64,000 nt of DNA from an uncultured Prevotellaceae bacterium (GTDB taxonomy: Bacteria > Bacteroidota > Bacteroidia > Bacteroidales > Bacteroidaceae). Each line of letters opens with the position of its first letter. The stretch's first letter is position 1. The position numbers were made by a program, and so were the translations under genes. Shown here in pieces: positions 1-7,436 of this stretch. Below the pieces are notes generated by a model. It ran no database searches, was not told where the DNA came from, and saw nothing but the letters and a program-made list of their open reading frames with translations. The stretch is taken from assembly GCA_902764705.1 (NCBI GenBank), contig CACWWZ010000011.1, forward strand, positions 21,798 to 85,797. Reading direction: 5' to 3'.

Positions 1-603
1 ATAGAACAGGAAGCAGAACAGCTTGTCGAAGAAGAATCGGAACCGGTAGAAGAGTTCGTCTTCGACGAAGAGGAGTCCCATTCATGGGGACGTTGGTTGC
101 TGTGTGCTTTTGGAGTACTGGCACTGATGGCTCTTTCTGCCTATGGAGGCTATTATTATGGTTCGCACGACTCACAGACTGTTTTGGCAAAGGTGGATAC
201 TGTCGTGGTTCACGATACTGTTACCGTAGCCCCAATTGATACCATCGCTGAAGTTCAGCAACAGGCAGTCGAAGAGCCTGTCAGTCAACCGGCTGAGCAA
301 CCTGTTGAGAAAACAGTTCCACAACCTCAGGTCGAGCCGAAGAAACCCGCTGAGGAAGCTGCTGACAAGTATGCCCAGAAAGACGAGCGTGTTCGTCTGG
401 GTGCCTATCGCATCGTCGGACTCAGTCATGAGGTAAAGGTACTGGCTGGTCAGACGTTCTATAGTATATGCAAAGCCCACCTGGGACCTGATATGGAGTG
501 TTATGTGGAAGTGTTCAATGATCTGCCCCGAAATCCCAAAATCAAGGAAGGTCAGGTCATTAAGATTCCTAAGTTGCAATTGAAAAAGAAGAAGAAATCG
601 TAA
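1..603 (+). CDS. LysM-domain inner-membrane protein, 3' part only
   Basis: The reading frame is open to the left edge, so the start lies outside the window. The visible part begins with a Glu-rich acidic stretch. One hydrophobic segment follows (visible residues about 29-52, rich in Leu, Ala and Gly and ending in a Tyr cluster). Next comes a Pro/Glu/Val-rich linker (to about residue 125) and a C-terminal LysM-like domain (about 139-195) with the typical pattern of an AGQTFYSI start and a GQVIKIP end, closed by a Lys-rich tail. The topology suggests a cytoplasmic N-terminus, a single membrane span and a periplasmic peptidoglycan-binding LysM. In Bacteroidetes such LysM tails are often fused to an HU-like DNA-binding domain; that part would be upstream and cannot be checked here. 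It converges with the next gene, 2 bp away. Confidence 0.75.
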   Translation: MEQEAEQLVEEESEPVEEFVFDEEESHSWGRWLLCAFGVLALMALSAYGGYYYGSHDSQTVLAKVDTVVVHDTVTVAPIDTIAEVQQQAVEEPVSQPAEQPVEKTVPQPQVEPKKPAEEAADKYAQKDERVRLGAYRIVGLSHEVKVLAGQTFYSICKAHLGPDMECYVEVFNDLPRNPKIKEGQVIKIPKLQLKKKKKS

Positions 604-605
604 TA

Positions 606-785
606 TTAGTACTGGCTCTCGCGTTTGATGGAACGGATGTGCTGGACGATGCCTGCAACAATGCAACATAGTCCTGTCAGTAGCAACCAATTGTGACTGG
701 AAAGACTATGAAAACGCGTCAGTAATAGCACCAATGTACCTATTATAATTAGGAATATACCCGAAAAACGTGGTTTTTTCTTCAT
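606..785 (-). CDS. Small conserved membrane protein (59 aa)
   Basis: Starting at the ATG at 785 gives a Lys-rich N-terminus followed by two hydrophobic segments (about residues 8-24 and 33-47) with a short polar loop, and a basic C-terminus. This is a typical two-span small inner-membrane protein with positive ends. The upstream extension to 815 is unlikely because it would run through a good minus-strand promoter at 805-812. No function is recognised; short proteins of this layout are common in Bacteroidales. Confidence 0.6.
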   Translation of the reverse strand: MKKKPRFSGIFLIIIGTLVLLLTRFHSLSSHNWLLLTGLCCIVAGIVQHIRSIKRESQY

Positions 786-804
786 AAAATCGTTAAATTT
801 GCTG

Positions 805-812
805 CAAATATA
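805..812 (-). promoter_or_regulatory. -7 element for the small membrane protein
   Basis: Read on the minus strand this is TATATTTG, a match to the Bacteroidetes -7 consensus TANNTTTG. It lies 20 bp upstream of the ATG at 785 and is divergent from the ribosomal operon promoter at 856-863. Confidence 0.55.
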
Positions 813-820
813 CAAAAAAT

Positions 821-848
821 TAATGTTTAATGTTTAATGTTTAATGTT
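821..848. repeat. 7-bp tandem repeat, four perfect copies
   Basis: Unit TAATGTT, four exact copies, between the divergent promoters of the small membrane protein and the rpsF operon. It ends just before the rpsF -7 element, so it overlaps the expected -33 region. It belongs to the class of 7-10 bp arrays found throughout the window. Confidence 0.9.
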
Positions 849-855
849 TTTTTTG

Positions 856-863
856 TACCTTTG
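856..863 (+). promoter_or_regulatory. -7 element of the rpsF-rpsR-rplI operon
   Basis: TACCTTTG followed by CACCCGC, an extended form seen at several other genes here (ABC-F, rpsP, wzx, exonuclease). The leader to the rpsF ATG at 911 is about 40 nt. Confidence 0.7.
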
Positions 864-910
864 CACCCGCATTTTGCAAAAATAACATTTATTTATTAAT
901 TAAAAGTAGT

Positions 911-1209
911 ATGAATCAATACGAAACCGTTTTCATTTTGACTCCCGTTTTGTCTGAGATAAAGGTGCTGAGATTCTGAACGAAGAGGCCTGGGGACTGA
1001 AGAAGATGGCTTATGCTATCCAGAAGAAATCTACAGGTTTCTATTTCCTGGTAGAGTTCAAGGCTGAGCCATCAGTGATTAAGAGTCTGGACACCGCTTT
1101 TCGTCGTGACGAGAAAGTTATTCGTTTCCAGACAGTAAAGCTTGACAAGTATGCCATTGAGTATGCTGAAAAGCGTCGTAACAAATTTGGTAAAAAAGAG
1201 GAGGCTTAA
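911..1209 (+). pseudogene. rpsF: Ribosomal protein bS6 gene with internal deletion and frameshift
   Basis: The ATG at 911 opens a frame with the expected bS6 N-terminus ([16 protein letters not shown]), but this frame stops at 977-979. From about 964 a different frame continues with GAEIL, then the complete rest of bS6 to the stop at 1207-1209, including the QKKSTGFY motif and a basic C-terminus. Compared with Bacteroidales bS6, about 17 codons are replaced by 5 nt (959-963), a net loss near 46 bp that breaks the frame. An internal ATG at 1006 could give only a 67-residue C-terminal fragment. The gene is otherwise intact, with its promoter and downstream neighbours rpsR (3 bp gap) and rplI. 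Either a real deletion (bS6 is dispensable in some bacteria) or an assembly error would explain this; the sequence alone cannot decide. Confidence 0.8.
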
Positions 1210-1212
1210 ACT

Positions 1213-1482
1213 ATGGCACAGCAAGACACTGAAATCCGTTATTTGAACGCTCCCTCTATCGACACGAAGAGGAAGAAGTACTGCCGTTTCAAGAAGAGCG
1301 GTATCAAGTACATCGACTACAAGGATCCCGAGTTCCTAAAGAAGTTCCTGAACGAGCAGGGTAAAATTCTGCCCCGTCGTATCACCGGTACCTCTCTGAA
1401 GTATCAGCGCCGTGTGGCTCAGGCCGTTAAGCGTGCCCGCCAGATTGCTCTGCTGCCCTACGTAACTGACATGATGAAGTAA
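1213..1482 (+). CDS. rpsR: 30S ribosomal protein bS18
   Basis: An 89-residue basic protein with the bS18 core: the Tyr-Cys-Arg-Phe start, the block [13 protein letters not shown], then [11 protein letters not shown] and the [19 protein letters not shown] end that contacts 16S rRNA in the platform of the small subunit next to bS6. Length is usual for the family in Bacteroidetes. It is the second gene of the rpsF-rpsR-rplI operon, 3 bp after the rpsF stop and 19 bp before rplI. If rpsF is truly broken, bS18 would assemble without its normal partner. Confidence 0.97.
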   Translation: MAQQDTEIRYLNAPSIDTKRKKYCRFKKSGIKYIDYKDPEFLKKFLNEQGKILPRRITGTSLKYQRRVAQAVKRARQIALLPYVTDMMK

Positions 1483-1501
1483 AATAAGGAGGACAGAAGA
1501 T

Positions 1502-2101
1502 ATGGAAATTATACTGAAAGAAGATATTATCGGACTGGGATACAAGAACGATATCGTAAACGTAAAGTCTGGTTATGGCCGTAACTACCTGATTCCTCAG
1601 GGAAAGGGTGTTATCGCCTCTCCTATGGCCAAGAAGATTCTCGCTGAGAACCTGAAACAGCAGGCTCATAAGTTGGCCGCTATCAAGGCTGAGGCTGAGA
1701 AGAAGGCAGAGACTCTGAACGGCGTTGCTCTCGAGATTGCCGCCAAGGTTAGCACAACAGGTCAACTCTATGGTTCTGTAGGTGTCAACCAAGTTGCTGA
1801 AGAGTTGAAGAAACTGGGCAAGGACGTTGATCGCAAGATCATCACCATGAAGGATGCCAAGACTATTGGTGACTTCGTTGCTTTGGTACACTTCCACAAG
1901 GAGGTAACTGTTGAGGTTCCTGTAAAGGTTGTTGCTGAAAACGCAGCTGAGCTGAAGGCTGCTGCTGAAGAAGAGGCTGCCATTAAGGCTGCTGCTGACG
2001 CTAAGAAAGCTGCTGCCGAGGCTGCAGCCGCTGCAGAAGCAGAAGAAGAGGCTCCCGTTGAGGCTCCTGCCGAGGAGGAAGCTCCTGCTACTGAAGAATA
2101 A
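1502..2101 (+). CDS. rplI: 50S ribosomal protein bL9 with Ala/Glu-rich tail
   Basis: The N-terminal domain (residues 1-50) has the L9 signature around GYGRNYLIPQGKGVIASP. A long charged helix (about 55-80) and the C-terminal domain (about 80-150) follow. bL9 is normally about 148 residues; this one is 199, with the last 50 residues a low-complexity Ala/Glu/Pro tail. The body is typical, so function in the large subunit near the L1 stalk is expected. Last gene of the rpsF operon, followed by a strong hairpin terminator. The tail resembles the one on bS16 elsewhere in this window. Confidence 0.97.
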   Translation: MEIILKEDIIGLGYKNDIVNVKSGYGRNYLIPQGKGVIASPMAKKILAENLKQQAHKLAAIKAEAEKKAETLNGVALEIAAKVSTTGQLYGSVGVNQVAEELKKLGKDVDRKIITMKDAKTIGDFVALVHFHKEVTVEVPVKVVAENAAELKAAAEEEAAIKAAADAKKAAAEAAAAAEAEEEAPVEAPAEEEAPATEE

Positions 2102-2138
2102 TAACAGCTGTAAAGCAAATCATAGTTATTATACGCAG

Positions 2139-2176
2139 AATCCCGAGTGTCGCATGACACCCGGGATTTTTTATTC
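2139..2176 (+). terminator. Rho-independent terminator after rplI
   Basis: A 12-bp stem with one mismatch (AATCCCG-GTGTC paired with GACAC-CGGGATT), a GCAT loop, then a T-rich tract. It lies 38 bp after the rplI stop codon. Confidence 0.85.
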
Positions 2177-2184
2177 TATTTAGT

Positions 2185-2229
2185 TTCCTAGACCTACTAG
2201 TAATACTAGACATCCTAGAAATACGAGTC
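2185..2229. repeat. 9-bp degenerate tandem repeat, five units
   Basis: Five units of 9 bp with consensus close to ATMCTAGAC, between the rplI terminator and the terminator of the next minus-strand gene. No gene is present. The CTAG core is shared with the 10-bp array at 8975-9004. Confidence 0.75.
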
Positions 2230-2240
2230 AACACTAACGC

Positions 2241-2271
2241 AAAAAAAACCGCTGGATTCACATCCGGCGGT
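2241..2271 (-). terminator. Terminator of the small lipoprotein gene
   Basis: On the minus strand, a stem ACCGC-CGGAT / ATCC-AGCGGT is followed by eight T. It lies 27 bp after the stop at 2298. Confidence 0.8.
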
Positions 2272-2297
2272 CATCTTCTCGTTTTAGTTCGAGCTAA

Positions 2298-2477
2298 TTA
2301 CTTAACGCTATCAGCAGCTACAGTGTCAGCAGCTACAGTGTCAGCAGCAACAGTGTCAGCGCTATCAACAACTGCGATAGAATCAGAATCAACAGCCTCA
2401 GCCTGAGCGGTCTTGTTACCACAAGAAGCGAAAGAGATAGCTGCAACAGCTACGAACATAAATACTAATTTCTTCAT
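2298..2477 (-). CDS. Small lipoprotein with repetitive acidic C-terminus
   Basis: The ATG at 2477 gives 59 residues: a Lys-Lys start, a hydrophobic stretch and a lipobox FASC followed by Gly (Cys about residue 19), so it should be lipid-anchored. After the Cys there is a short Asp/Ser/Val region and three tandem copies of a five-residue TVAAD-like unit, encoded by 15-bp DNA repeats (2311-2355). The function is unknown. It is monocistronic with its own terminator. The longer start at 2507 adds ten residues ahead of the signal peptide and is less likely. Confidence 0.75.
   Translation of the reverse strand: MKKLVFMFVAVAAISFASCGNKTAQAEAVDSDSIAVVDSADTVAADTVAADTVAADSVK
2311..2355. repeat. 15-bp in-frame tandem repeat in the lipoprotein gene
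   Basis: Three copies of TCAGCAGCTACAGTG (the third has one change). Fifteen bp is five codons, so copy number can change without loss of frame. It encodes the TVAAD units. Confidence 0.9.
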
Positions 2478-2675
2478 TTTTCTAATGCTTTTAAATCTGT
2501 AAAACAATCATTTGTTTTTTTTGTTTTTTTTTTAGGGCATTTTTGTAACATTTTTGCAAGTAATTGTAAATCAGCGGTTTACGAAATGTTAAATTTCGTG
2601 TAAATTTTACCCTTAACTGAATAAATGCTAAAAAATGGGTAAAAATGGTGTTTTTTATGTTTCTTTGCATTAACT

Positions 2676-2690
2676 TTGACCCTTGGTCAA
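2676..2690. promoter_or_regulatory. Inverted repeat TTGACC-N3-GGTCAA
   Basis: A perfect 6-bp inverted repeat with a 3-bp spacer, overlapping a TAACTTTG element and about 100 bp upstream of mtaB. It could be an operator or an RNA hairpin. The role is inferred only from symmetry and position. Confidence 0.4.
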
Positions 2691-2731
2691 GTTAGGCTGT
2701 ACCTCGTAAATGAAAATAAATCAAAATTTAT

Positions 2732-2762
2732 TTTGCATTTCGCTCGGTTTACATTAACTTTG
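2732..2762 (+). promoter_or_regulatory. mtaB promoter
   Basis: -33 element TTTG at 2732-2735, a 19-bp spacer, and -7 element TAACTTTG at 2755-2762. The leader to the ATG at 2793 is about 25 nt. Confidence 0.75.
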
Positions 2763-2792
2763 TAGGCGTAAAAGGAAACACCTAATATATAT

Positions 2793-4184
2793 ATGATAGA
2801 TTCTTCCGCCTTTCAGGGCAAAAAAGCGAAATATTTCACGCTGGGATGTAAATTGAACTTCTCGGAGACATCGACATTCGGCAAGTTGCTGGGTGAGATG
2901 GGTGTGGTGACGGCCCGTAAGGACGAGCAGGCCGATATCTGTCTGATCAATACCTGTTCGGTGACGGATGTGGCCGACCATAAGTGCCGGCAGGCTATCC
3001 ACCGTCTGGTGCGCGAGAATCCAGGAGCTTTTGTCGTGGTGACAGGCTGTTATGCGCAGCTGGAGCCTGAGAAGATCAGTAAGATTGATGGCGTGGACTT
3101 GGTATTGGGTTCGAATGAGAAAGCGAACCTCGTCCAGTTTCTATCAGAAGGATTTGTGAGTCGCGATAATTTCTCGACATATGGGACAGACAAACCAATT
3201 GCGACATACGGGGCATACAAGGTAGGAGCGACATACAAAACCGTGAAGACGAAGGACATCAAGTCGTTTGCACCGAGCTGTTCGAGGGGTAATAGAACGC
3301 GATACTTCCTGAAGGTTCAGGACGGCTGTGACTATTTCTGCACCTATTGTACAATACCATACGCCCGCGGATTCAGTCGCAATCCGACCATAGCGTCGTT
3401 GGTGGCGCAGGCCAAGGAGGCAGCTGCTGAGGGCGGTAAGGAGATTGTGCTGACGGGTGTGAACATTGGCGACTTCGGCAAGACAACAGGCGAGAAGTTT
3501 CTAGATCTGGTGAAGGCGTTAGACGACGTCGAGGGTGTTCAGCGCTACCGTATCAGTTCGCTGGAACCCGACCTGCTGAGCGACGAGCTAATAGACTATT
3601 GTGCGCAGAGCCGTGCCTTCATGCCTCACTACCACATTCCGTTGCAGAGCGGCAGCGATACGGTGTTGAAGCTGATGCACCGCCATTATGACCGCCAGCT
3701 GTTTGCCGACAAGATACACCGTATCAAGGCGGTGATGCCGGATGCTTTTATCGGTGTCGACGTGATGGTGGGCTGTAGGGGCGAGACACCCGAGTGTTTC
3801 GAGGAGACTTACGAATTCCTGAACGGGCTCGATGTGACCCAGCTGCATGTGTTCCCGTATTCCGAGCGTCCTGGCACATCGGCGCTGAGCATTCCCTATG
3901 TGGTCAGTGAGAAAGACAAGAAGGAACGCAGTCGTAGGCTATTAGATCTTTCTGACCAGAAGACTCATGCCTTCTATGAACGCCATATAGGGCAGGAGGC
4001 TGAAGTATTGTTCGAGAAAGCAACGCGTGGACGGGCCATGCACGGATTCACGAAGAACTATATCCGTGTTGAGCTGTCGCCTGCCGACGCGAAAGCAGAA
4101 TATGACAATCAGCTGAAGGCAGTGGTTCTAGGAGATTTTAATCATGATAAGACTGCATTAAAAGCAACATTGAAAGATGGATAA
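2793..4184 (+). CDS. mtaB: tRNA t6A37 methylthiotransferase MtaB
   Basis: A radical-SAM enzyme that adds a methylthio group to t6A37 of tRNA to give ms2t6A. The N-terminal UPF0004 domain has the three cluster Cys (Cys19 in GCKLNFSET, then INTCSV and VTGCYAQ). The radical-SAM motif CxxxCxxC is at residues 179-186 (CDYFCTYC), followed by IPYARG, and a TRAM-like C-terminus closes the protein. The 463-residue length is slightly above the usual 430-450. The excess lies between the two cluster domains, in a Tyr/Gly/Thr-rich segment encoded by 27-bp repeats (3176-3238). The stop overlaps the downstream glycosyltransferase start by 8 bp, so the two are co-transcribed. Confidence 0.93.
   Translation: MIDSSAFQGKKAKYFTLGCKLNFSETSTFGKLLGEMGVVTARKDEQADICLINTCSVTDVADHKCRQAIHRLVRENPGAFVVVTGCYAQLEPEKISKIDGVDLVLGSNEKANLVQFLSEGFVSRDNFSTYGTDKPIATYGAYKVGATYKTVKTKDIKSFAPSCSRGNRTRYFLKVQDGCDYFCTYCTIPYARGFSRNPTIASLVAQAKEAAAEGGKEIVLTGVNIGDFGKTTGEKFLDLVKALDDVEGVQRYRISSLEPDLLSDELIDYCAQSRAFMPHYHIPLQSGSDTVLKLMHRHYDRQLFADKIHRIKAVMPDAFIGVDVMVGCRGETPECFEETYEFLNGLDVTQLHVFPYSERPGTSALSIPYVVSEKDKKERSRRLLDLSDQKTHAFYERHIGQEAEVLFEKATRGRAMHGFTKNYIRVELSPADAKAEYDNQLKAVVLGDFNHDKTALKATLKDG
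3176..3238. repeat. Imperfect 27-bp (3 x 9) repeat inside mtaB
   Basis: Two full and one partial unit, each starting GACATA, at 3176, 3203 and 3230. Twenty-seven bp keeps frame and encodes repeated TYG/TYK-type tripeptides, in a region where MtaB homologues are shorter. Confidence 0.6.
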
Positions 4185-5196
4185 GGTCGCAATTGTCATA
4201 CTGAACTGGAACGGGGTGAAGATGCTCAGACAGTATCTGCCTTCGGTGCTAAACTACTCTCGCAACGAGGCAACGGTGTATGTGGCCGACAATGCCTCGA
4301 CGGACGATTCGTTGGAACTGCTGAAGAAAGAGTTCTCGGAATGCAAGGTTATTGTGCTCGACAAGAACTGGGGCTTTGCAGAGGGCTATAACAAGGCATT
4401 GGCTCAGATTGAGGCAGAATACTACCTGCTGCTGAACTCGGATATCGAGGTGACGCACCATTGGCTGACGCCAATGGTCGAGTTTATGGACGTGCATCCG
4501 GAGGTGGCCGCCTGTCAGCCCAAACTGCTCTCTCTCTATAATAAGGATATGTTCGAGTATGCGGGGGCGAGTGGGGGATATCTAGACCGTTATGGCTATC
4601 CCTTCTGTCGTGGGCGCATCTTTGATACCATTGAGGAGGATAACGGTCAATATGACTATGCGACGGAGATTCTGTGGGCCACGGGTGCTGCGCTGATGAT
4701 TCGTGCGAAGGACTATTGGGACTGCGGCGGACTGGACGGACGCTTCTTTGCCCATAACGAGGAGATTGACCTATGCTGGCGACTGCGTATCCGTGGTCGC
4801 AAACTATATTGTCTACCTGAATCGTACGTTTACCACGTGGGGGGAGGAACACTGCCCAAATCGAATCCCATGAAGACCTTCTTGAATTTCCGCAATAACC
4901 TGACGATGCTTTACAAGTGTCTGCCTGACGATGAACTGCAGCATGTAATGCGTTGGCGTTGGTTCCTGGACTATCTGGCTGCTTGGGAAACACTGCTGGT
5001 AAACAGAAACTGGGGTGACTTCAAGGCTATCTACAAGGCCCGTCGCGCCTTTAAACGTTGGAAGAAAGACTTTGCGGAGAATCGTCAGCAGATACAGGCC
5101 TCGCGCGTAGCAAAAGAAATACCAGAGCAACGCCGTTTCTCATTGCTCTGGCAGTATTATGCGAAAGGTCGCAAACACTATAGCGACCTCCCGTAG
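4177..5196 (+). CDS. Family 2 glycosyltransferase
   Basis: 339 residues with a GT-A fold start: VAIVILNWNG, then VADNASTDDS (nucleotide-binding loop) and LLLNSDIEV (the DxD-type metal site), followed by the acceptor-side motif EEIDLCWRLRIRG. This is the rhamnosyltransferase-like GT2 subgroup that adds sugars to surface glycans at the cytoplasmic membrane face. The C-terminal 80 residues are basic and amphipathic. It overlaps mtaB by 8 bp, which is a co-transcription signal and not a functional link. The sugar donor and acceptor cannot be told from sequence. Confidence 0.88.
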   Translation: MDKVAIVILNWNGVKMLRQYLPSVLNYSRNEATVYVADNASTDDSLELLKKEFSECKVIVLDKNWGFAEGYNKALAQIEAEYYLLLNSDIEVTHHWLTPMVEFMDVHPEVAACQPKLLSLYNKDMFEYAGASGGYLDRYGYPFCRGRIFDTIEEDNGQYDYATEILWATGAALMIRAKDYWDCGGLDGRFFAHNEEIDLCWRLRIRGRKLYCLPESYVYHVGGGTLPKSNPMKTFLNFRNNLTMLYKCLPDDELQHVMRWRWFLDYLAAWETLLVNRNWGDFKAIYKARRAFKRWKKDFAENRQQIQASRVAKEIPEQRRFSLLWQYYAKGRKHYSDLP

Positions 5197-5217
5197 TAAT
5201 TCTTAATTCTTTATTTC
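5197..5217. repeat. 7-bp tandem repeat between convergent stop codons
   Basis: Two exact TAATTCT units and one degenerate unit. They start immediately after the glycosyltransferase stop (5194-5196) and cover the stop of the convergent DUF4861 gene (5203-5205). Confidence 0.6.
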
Positions 5218-6429
5218 AACTTTGACGGGTTTCTCGACTTCCTTGCACCACGCCTTCAGGTAGTCGAACCACTCCTTGGCTGTGTGGTAGCCGAATGTCT
5301 CGTTGGCCGACGTGTAAGTCACCTTATAAGACATCTGGCGGCCGTTAACTTTCAGCACAAAGGCGTAGTTGTCTTTGTTGGCAGGCTCCTCGCTGACGAT
5401 ATTCTGCTGTGGTATGAGCACAGCCAGCCCCACTGTCTCACGATTCCATTTGACGGTGTCGGTAGAAGGATAGTCGGTTCCCCAACAGGCGCGCAGTCCC
5501 TTCTTATTGCTGAACTCCTCAGAGCCCTTGACATTGATGATACCTGTCGAGAAACGGTAGTCGCTGACATCTTTGTTGAACAGCACATCGACATCCGTGT
5601 CCCGGTGGCCGGCATACTGCGTATAGCGTAGAGTCATGTTGACAGGGACTTTTTGCGCATCAGCCTTCCACCCCTTGTCAATGACCTCGACGATGGTGCG
5701 CAGCGGACCGTACGAGATAATACGCTGCGTGCGTGTGGCAACGGGTTCCACGAGTGTAGGCTGATGACCGTCCCATCCGCGGAAAGCTCCTAGTCCAAAC
5801 GTCTGACCTACCCACAGCACATCGTCGCCATAGCCTCGCTTCTTTTGCTCGTCATCCGTATAGAACTGCGTCTCCTTCAACTCCAGCTGTTTGTTGAATT
5901 TACCATAGAGATCCAGTGTCTGTCGGGCATCAAAGTAGATTCGGATACCGTTCAACTCGCTCTCGAAATCGACTCCGTGATGGTGCTGGACGTTATAAGT
6001 GTAGGCTGCATCACCACGGGCTGTGAGCGATTCGATGTAATTGTTCTGCTGATTTTTCTTAAGTGTCTTGTCCTTCGTGTTGCTCAATACCATTTCAGCG
6101 TAGACGCGGGCAGAATACTGTCGCGGTTCACCTTCGTCAAAGAGCGTTACAGTGTATTGCTGTTTCTCCTTCTTATCGAGATTGGCCAGAAAACAAAGCT
6201 CGTCAAATGTGTCGTCTTTGTCAAGGTCATCCAACTGACATGGTATCTCCTGACCGTTTAAGGTGACCAATGCTGAGTGCACTTCGCCATAGGGTGCTAA
6301 CTGTATAATAATAGGTACGTCCGCGCGTAAGATGTTCATTGGATTGCTAACACTTACGGTGATTGTCCGGCTGGCTGAGACCGTTGTGGTCATCATCGAC
6401 AGCAGAAAAAGAGCTATTGTTTGTTTCAT
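5203..6429 (-). CDS. Secreted DUF4861 family protein
   Basis: The ATG at 6429 gives a clean signal peptide (Lys, then a hydrophobic run ending in VSASR). The mature protein is about 390 residues and follows the DUF4861 family: an N-terminal beta domain with PCQLDDLDKDDTFDEL, a central YGDDVLWVGQTFGLGAFRGWDG block, and a C-terminal domain with ETFGYHTAKEWFDYL. DUF4861 genes are often found beside polysaccharide lyases or glycosidases in Bacteroidetes, so a periplasmic or surface glycan role is plausible. There is no such neighbour here. The ATG at 6438 would add three residues. Confidence 0.8.
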   Translation of the reverse strand: MKQTIALFLLSMMTTTVSASRTITVSVSNPMNILRADVPIIIQLAPYGEVHSALVTLNGQEIPCQLDDLDKDDTFDELCFLANLDKKEKQQYTVTLFDEGEPRQYSARVYAEMVLSNTKDKTLKKNQQNNYIESLTARGDAAYTYNVQHHHGVDFESELNGIRIYFDARQTLDLYGKFNKQLELKETQFYTDDEQKKRGYGDDVLWVGQTFGLGAFRGWDGHQPTLVEPVATRTQRIISYGPLRTIVEVIDKGWKADAQKVPVNMTLRYTQYAGHRDTDVDVLFNKDVSDYRFSTGIINVKGSEEFSNKKGLRACWGTDYPSTDTVKWNRETVGLAVLIPQQNIVSEEPANKDNYAFVLKVNGRQMSYKVTYTSANETFGYHTAKEWFDYLKAWCKEVEKPVKVEIKN

Positions 6430-6525
6430 AATCAACATTTTAGTAGTTTAGTCCATGCAAATTTCACACAAATAAACGAAAATGAAGGCAGTTATGCACT
6501 TTTTTTTATCTTTTTTAGGTTAAAA

Positions 6526-6557
6526 TTTGGTTTTTACAATATTTTTTAGTAATTTTG
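6526..6557 (+). promoter_or_regulatory. Promoter of the GldB-like lipoprotein gene
   Basis: TTTG at 6526-6529, a 20-bp spacer, TAATTTTG at 6550-6557. Transcription would start near 6563, which excludes the TTG start at 6527 and supports the GTG at 6590. Confidence 0.75.
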
Positions 6558-6589
6558 CCTCGAAATTTAACATTTATGTGTATTTTATA

Positions 6590-7381
6590 GTGAAAAAAGT
6601 CTACGGCATATTATTCAGTATCATGTTTGTTTGCATCGGTTGCGAGTGGCAGCTGAAGCCTAATACTACTGAAGTCGAAGACGAAACAATTACTATTGAC
6701 CGCTACGACAGGATAGAGAGCCAGTATCTGTCTACTGGTGACTTTGCTGCTCTTCAGCAGATGAATACCACATATCCCCGACAGACGCGGATGTTGATTG
6801 AGGATATGTTGCGCATTGGCAAGGTGGACGATCCGGAGATCAACGTTAAATTCTTGCGCTTCTTTCAGGATTCCACTCTTCAGACAATGTTGGCTGATGT
6901 GCAAGATCAGTATGCCGAAATGGACGATATCAGCGAAGAGCTCACCAATGCTTTTGCTAATTTGAAGGAGGAACTGCCTGGCATGGAGATGCCCGATGTC
7001 TATACGCAGGTTGGTTCTTTCGACCAGAGCGTCGTTGTAGATAACCATTCTCTGGGTATCAGCCTTGATAAATATTTAGGTGCTGACTATCCTTTCTATC
7101 AACAGAATTACACCGAGCAGCAGCGTAGCATGATGGTACGACAGATGATTGTACCCGACTGTTTGGCGTTCTACATTCTGAGTCTCTATCCGATTCCTCG
7201 TGACCTTGCCTTGACACAAGATGGTCGTGACCTGTATATGGGAAAGATTCAATGGGTTGTAAACCACGTGATGAAACGTAGAATATTCAAGGGTACACAT
7301 GTTGATACTGTCAATCACCTGATGACAGTGCATAAGGATATGACCATCGATCAACTTCTTTCTTCAAAAAATCTCAAATAA
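6590..7381 (+). CDS. GldB-like lipoprotein
   Basis: The GTG at 6590 gives Lys-Lys, a hydrophobic stretch and a lipobox VCIGC (Cys about residue 17), so it is a lipoprotein of 263 residues. The body resembles the GldB family: a YPRQTRMLIEDML segment, FLRFFQD, and a conserved SLDKYLGADYPFYQQ block followed by MIVPDCLAFYIL. GldB is a gliding-motility/type IX secretion-associated lipoprotein in Flavobacterium. Homologues occur in non-gliding Bacteroidales, where the role is unclear. porD at 12.3-13.2 kb is another type IX gene in this window. The family call is from memory of motifs and is moderate. Confidence 0.65.
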   Translation: MKKVYGILFSIMFVCIGCEWQLKPNTTEVEDETITIDRYDRIESQYLSTGDFAALQQMNTTYPRQTRMLIEDMLRIGKVDDPEINVKFLRFFQDSTLQTMLADVQDQYAEMDDISEELTNAFANLKEELPGMEMPDVYTQVGSFDQSVVVDNHSLGISLDKYLGADYPFYQQNYTEQQRSMMVRQMIVPDCLAFYILSLYPIPRDLALTQDGRDLYMGKIQWVVNHVMKRRIFKGTHVDTVNHLMTVHKDMTIDQLLSSKNLK

Positions 7382-7384
7382 TTC

Positions 7385-7416
7385 TTTGGTCTTTTCGTTT
7401 TAAATTGCTATCTTTG
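7385..7416 (+). promoter_or_regulatory. dnaB promoter
   Basis: TTTG at 7385-7388, a 20-bp spacer, TATCTTTG at 7409-7416. It starts 3 bp after the lipoprotein stop, so dnaB has its own promoter, with a leader near 15 nt. Confidence 0.75.
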
Positions 7417-7436
7417 CCAGCCCAAACGACAAGACT

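Larger units (their letters stand above)
2478..2792. other. Divergent intergenic region, lipoprotein / mtaB
   Basis: This 315-bp AT-rich region has no credible gene. It holds the mtaB promoter (2732-2762), a second TAACTTTG at 2671-2678, and the inverted repeat at 2676-2690. I could not identify a consensus promoter for the minus-strand lipoprotein. Confidence 0.7.
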
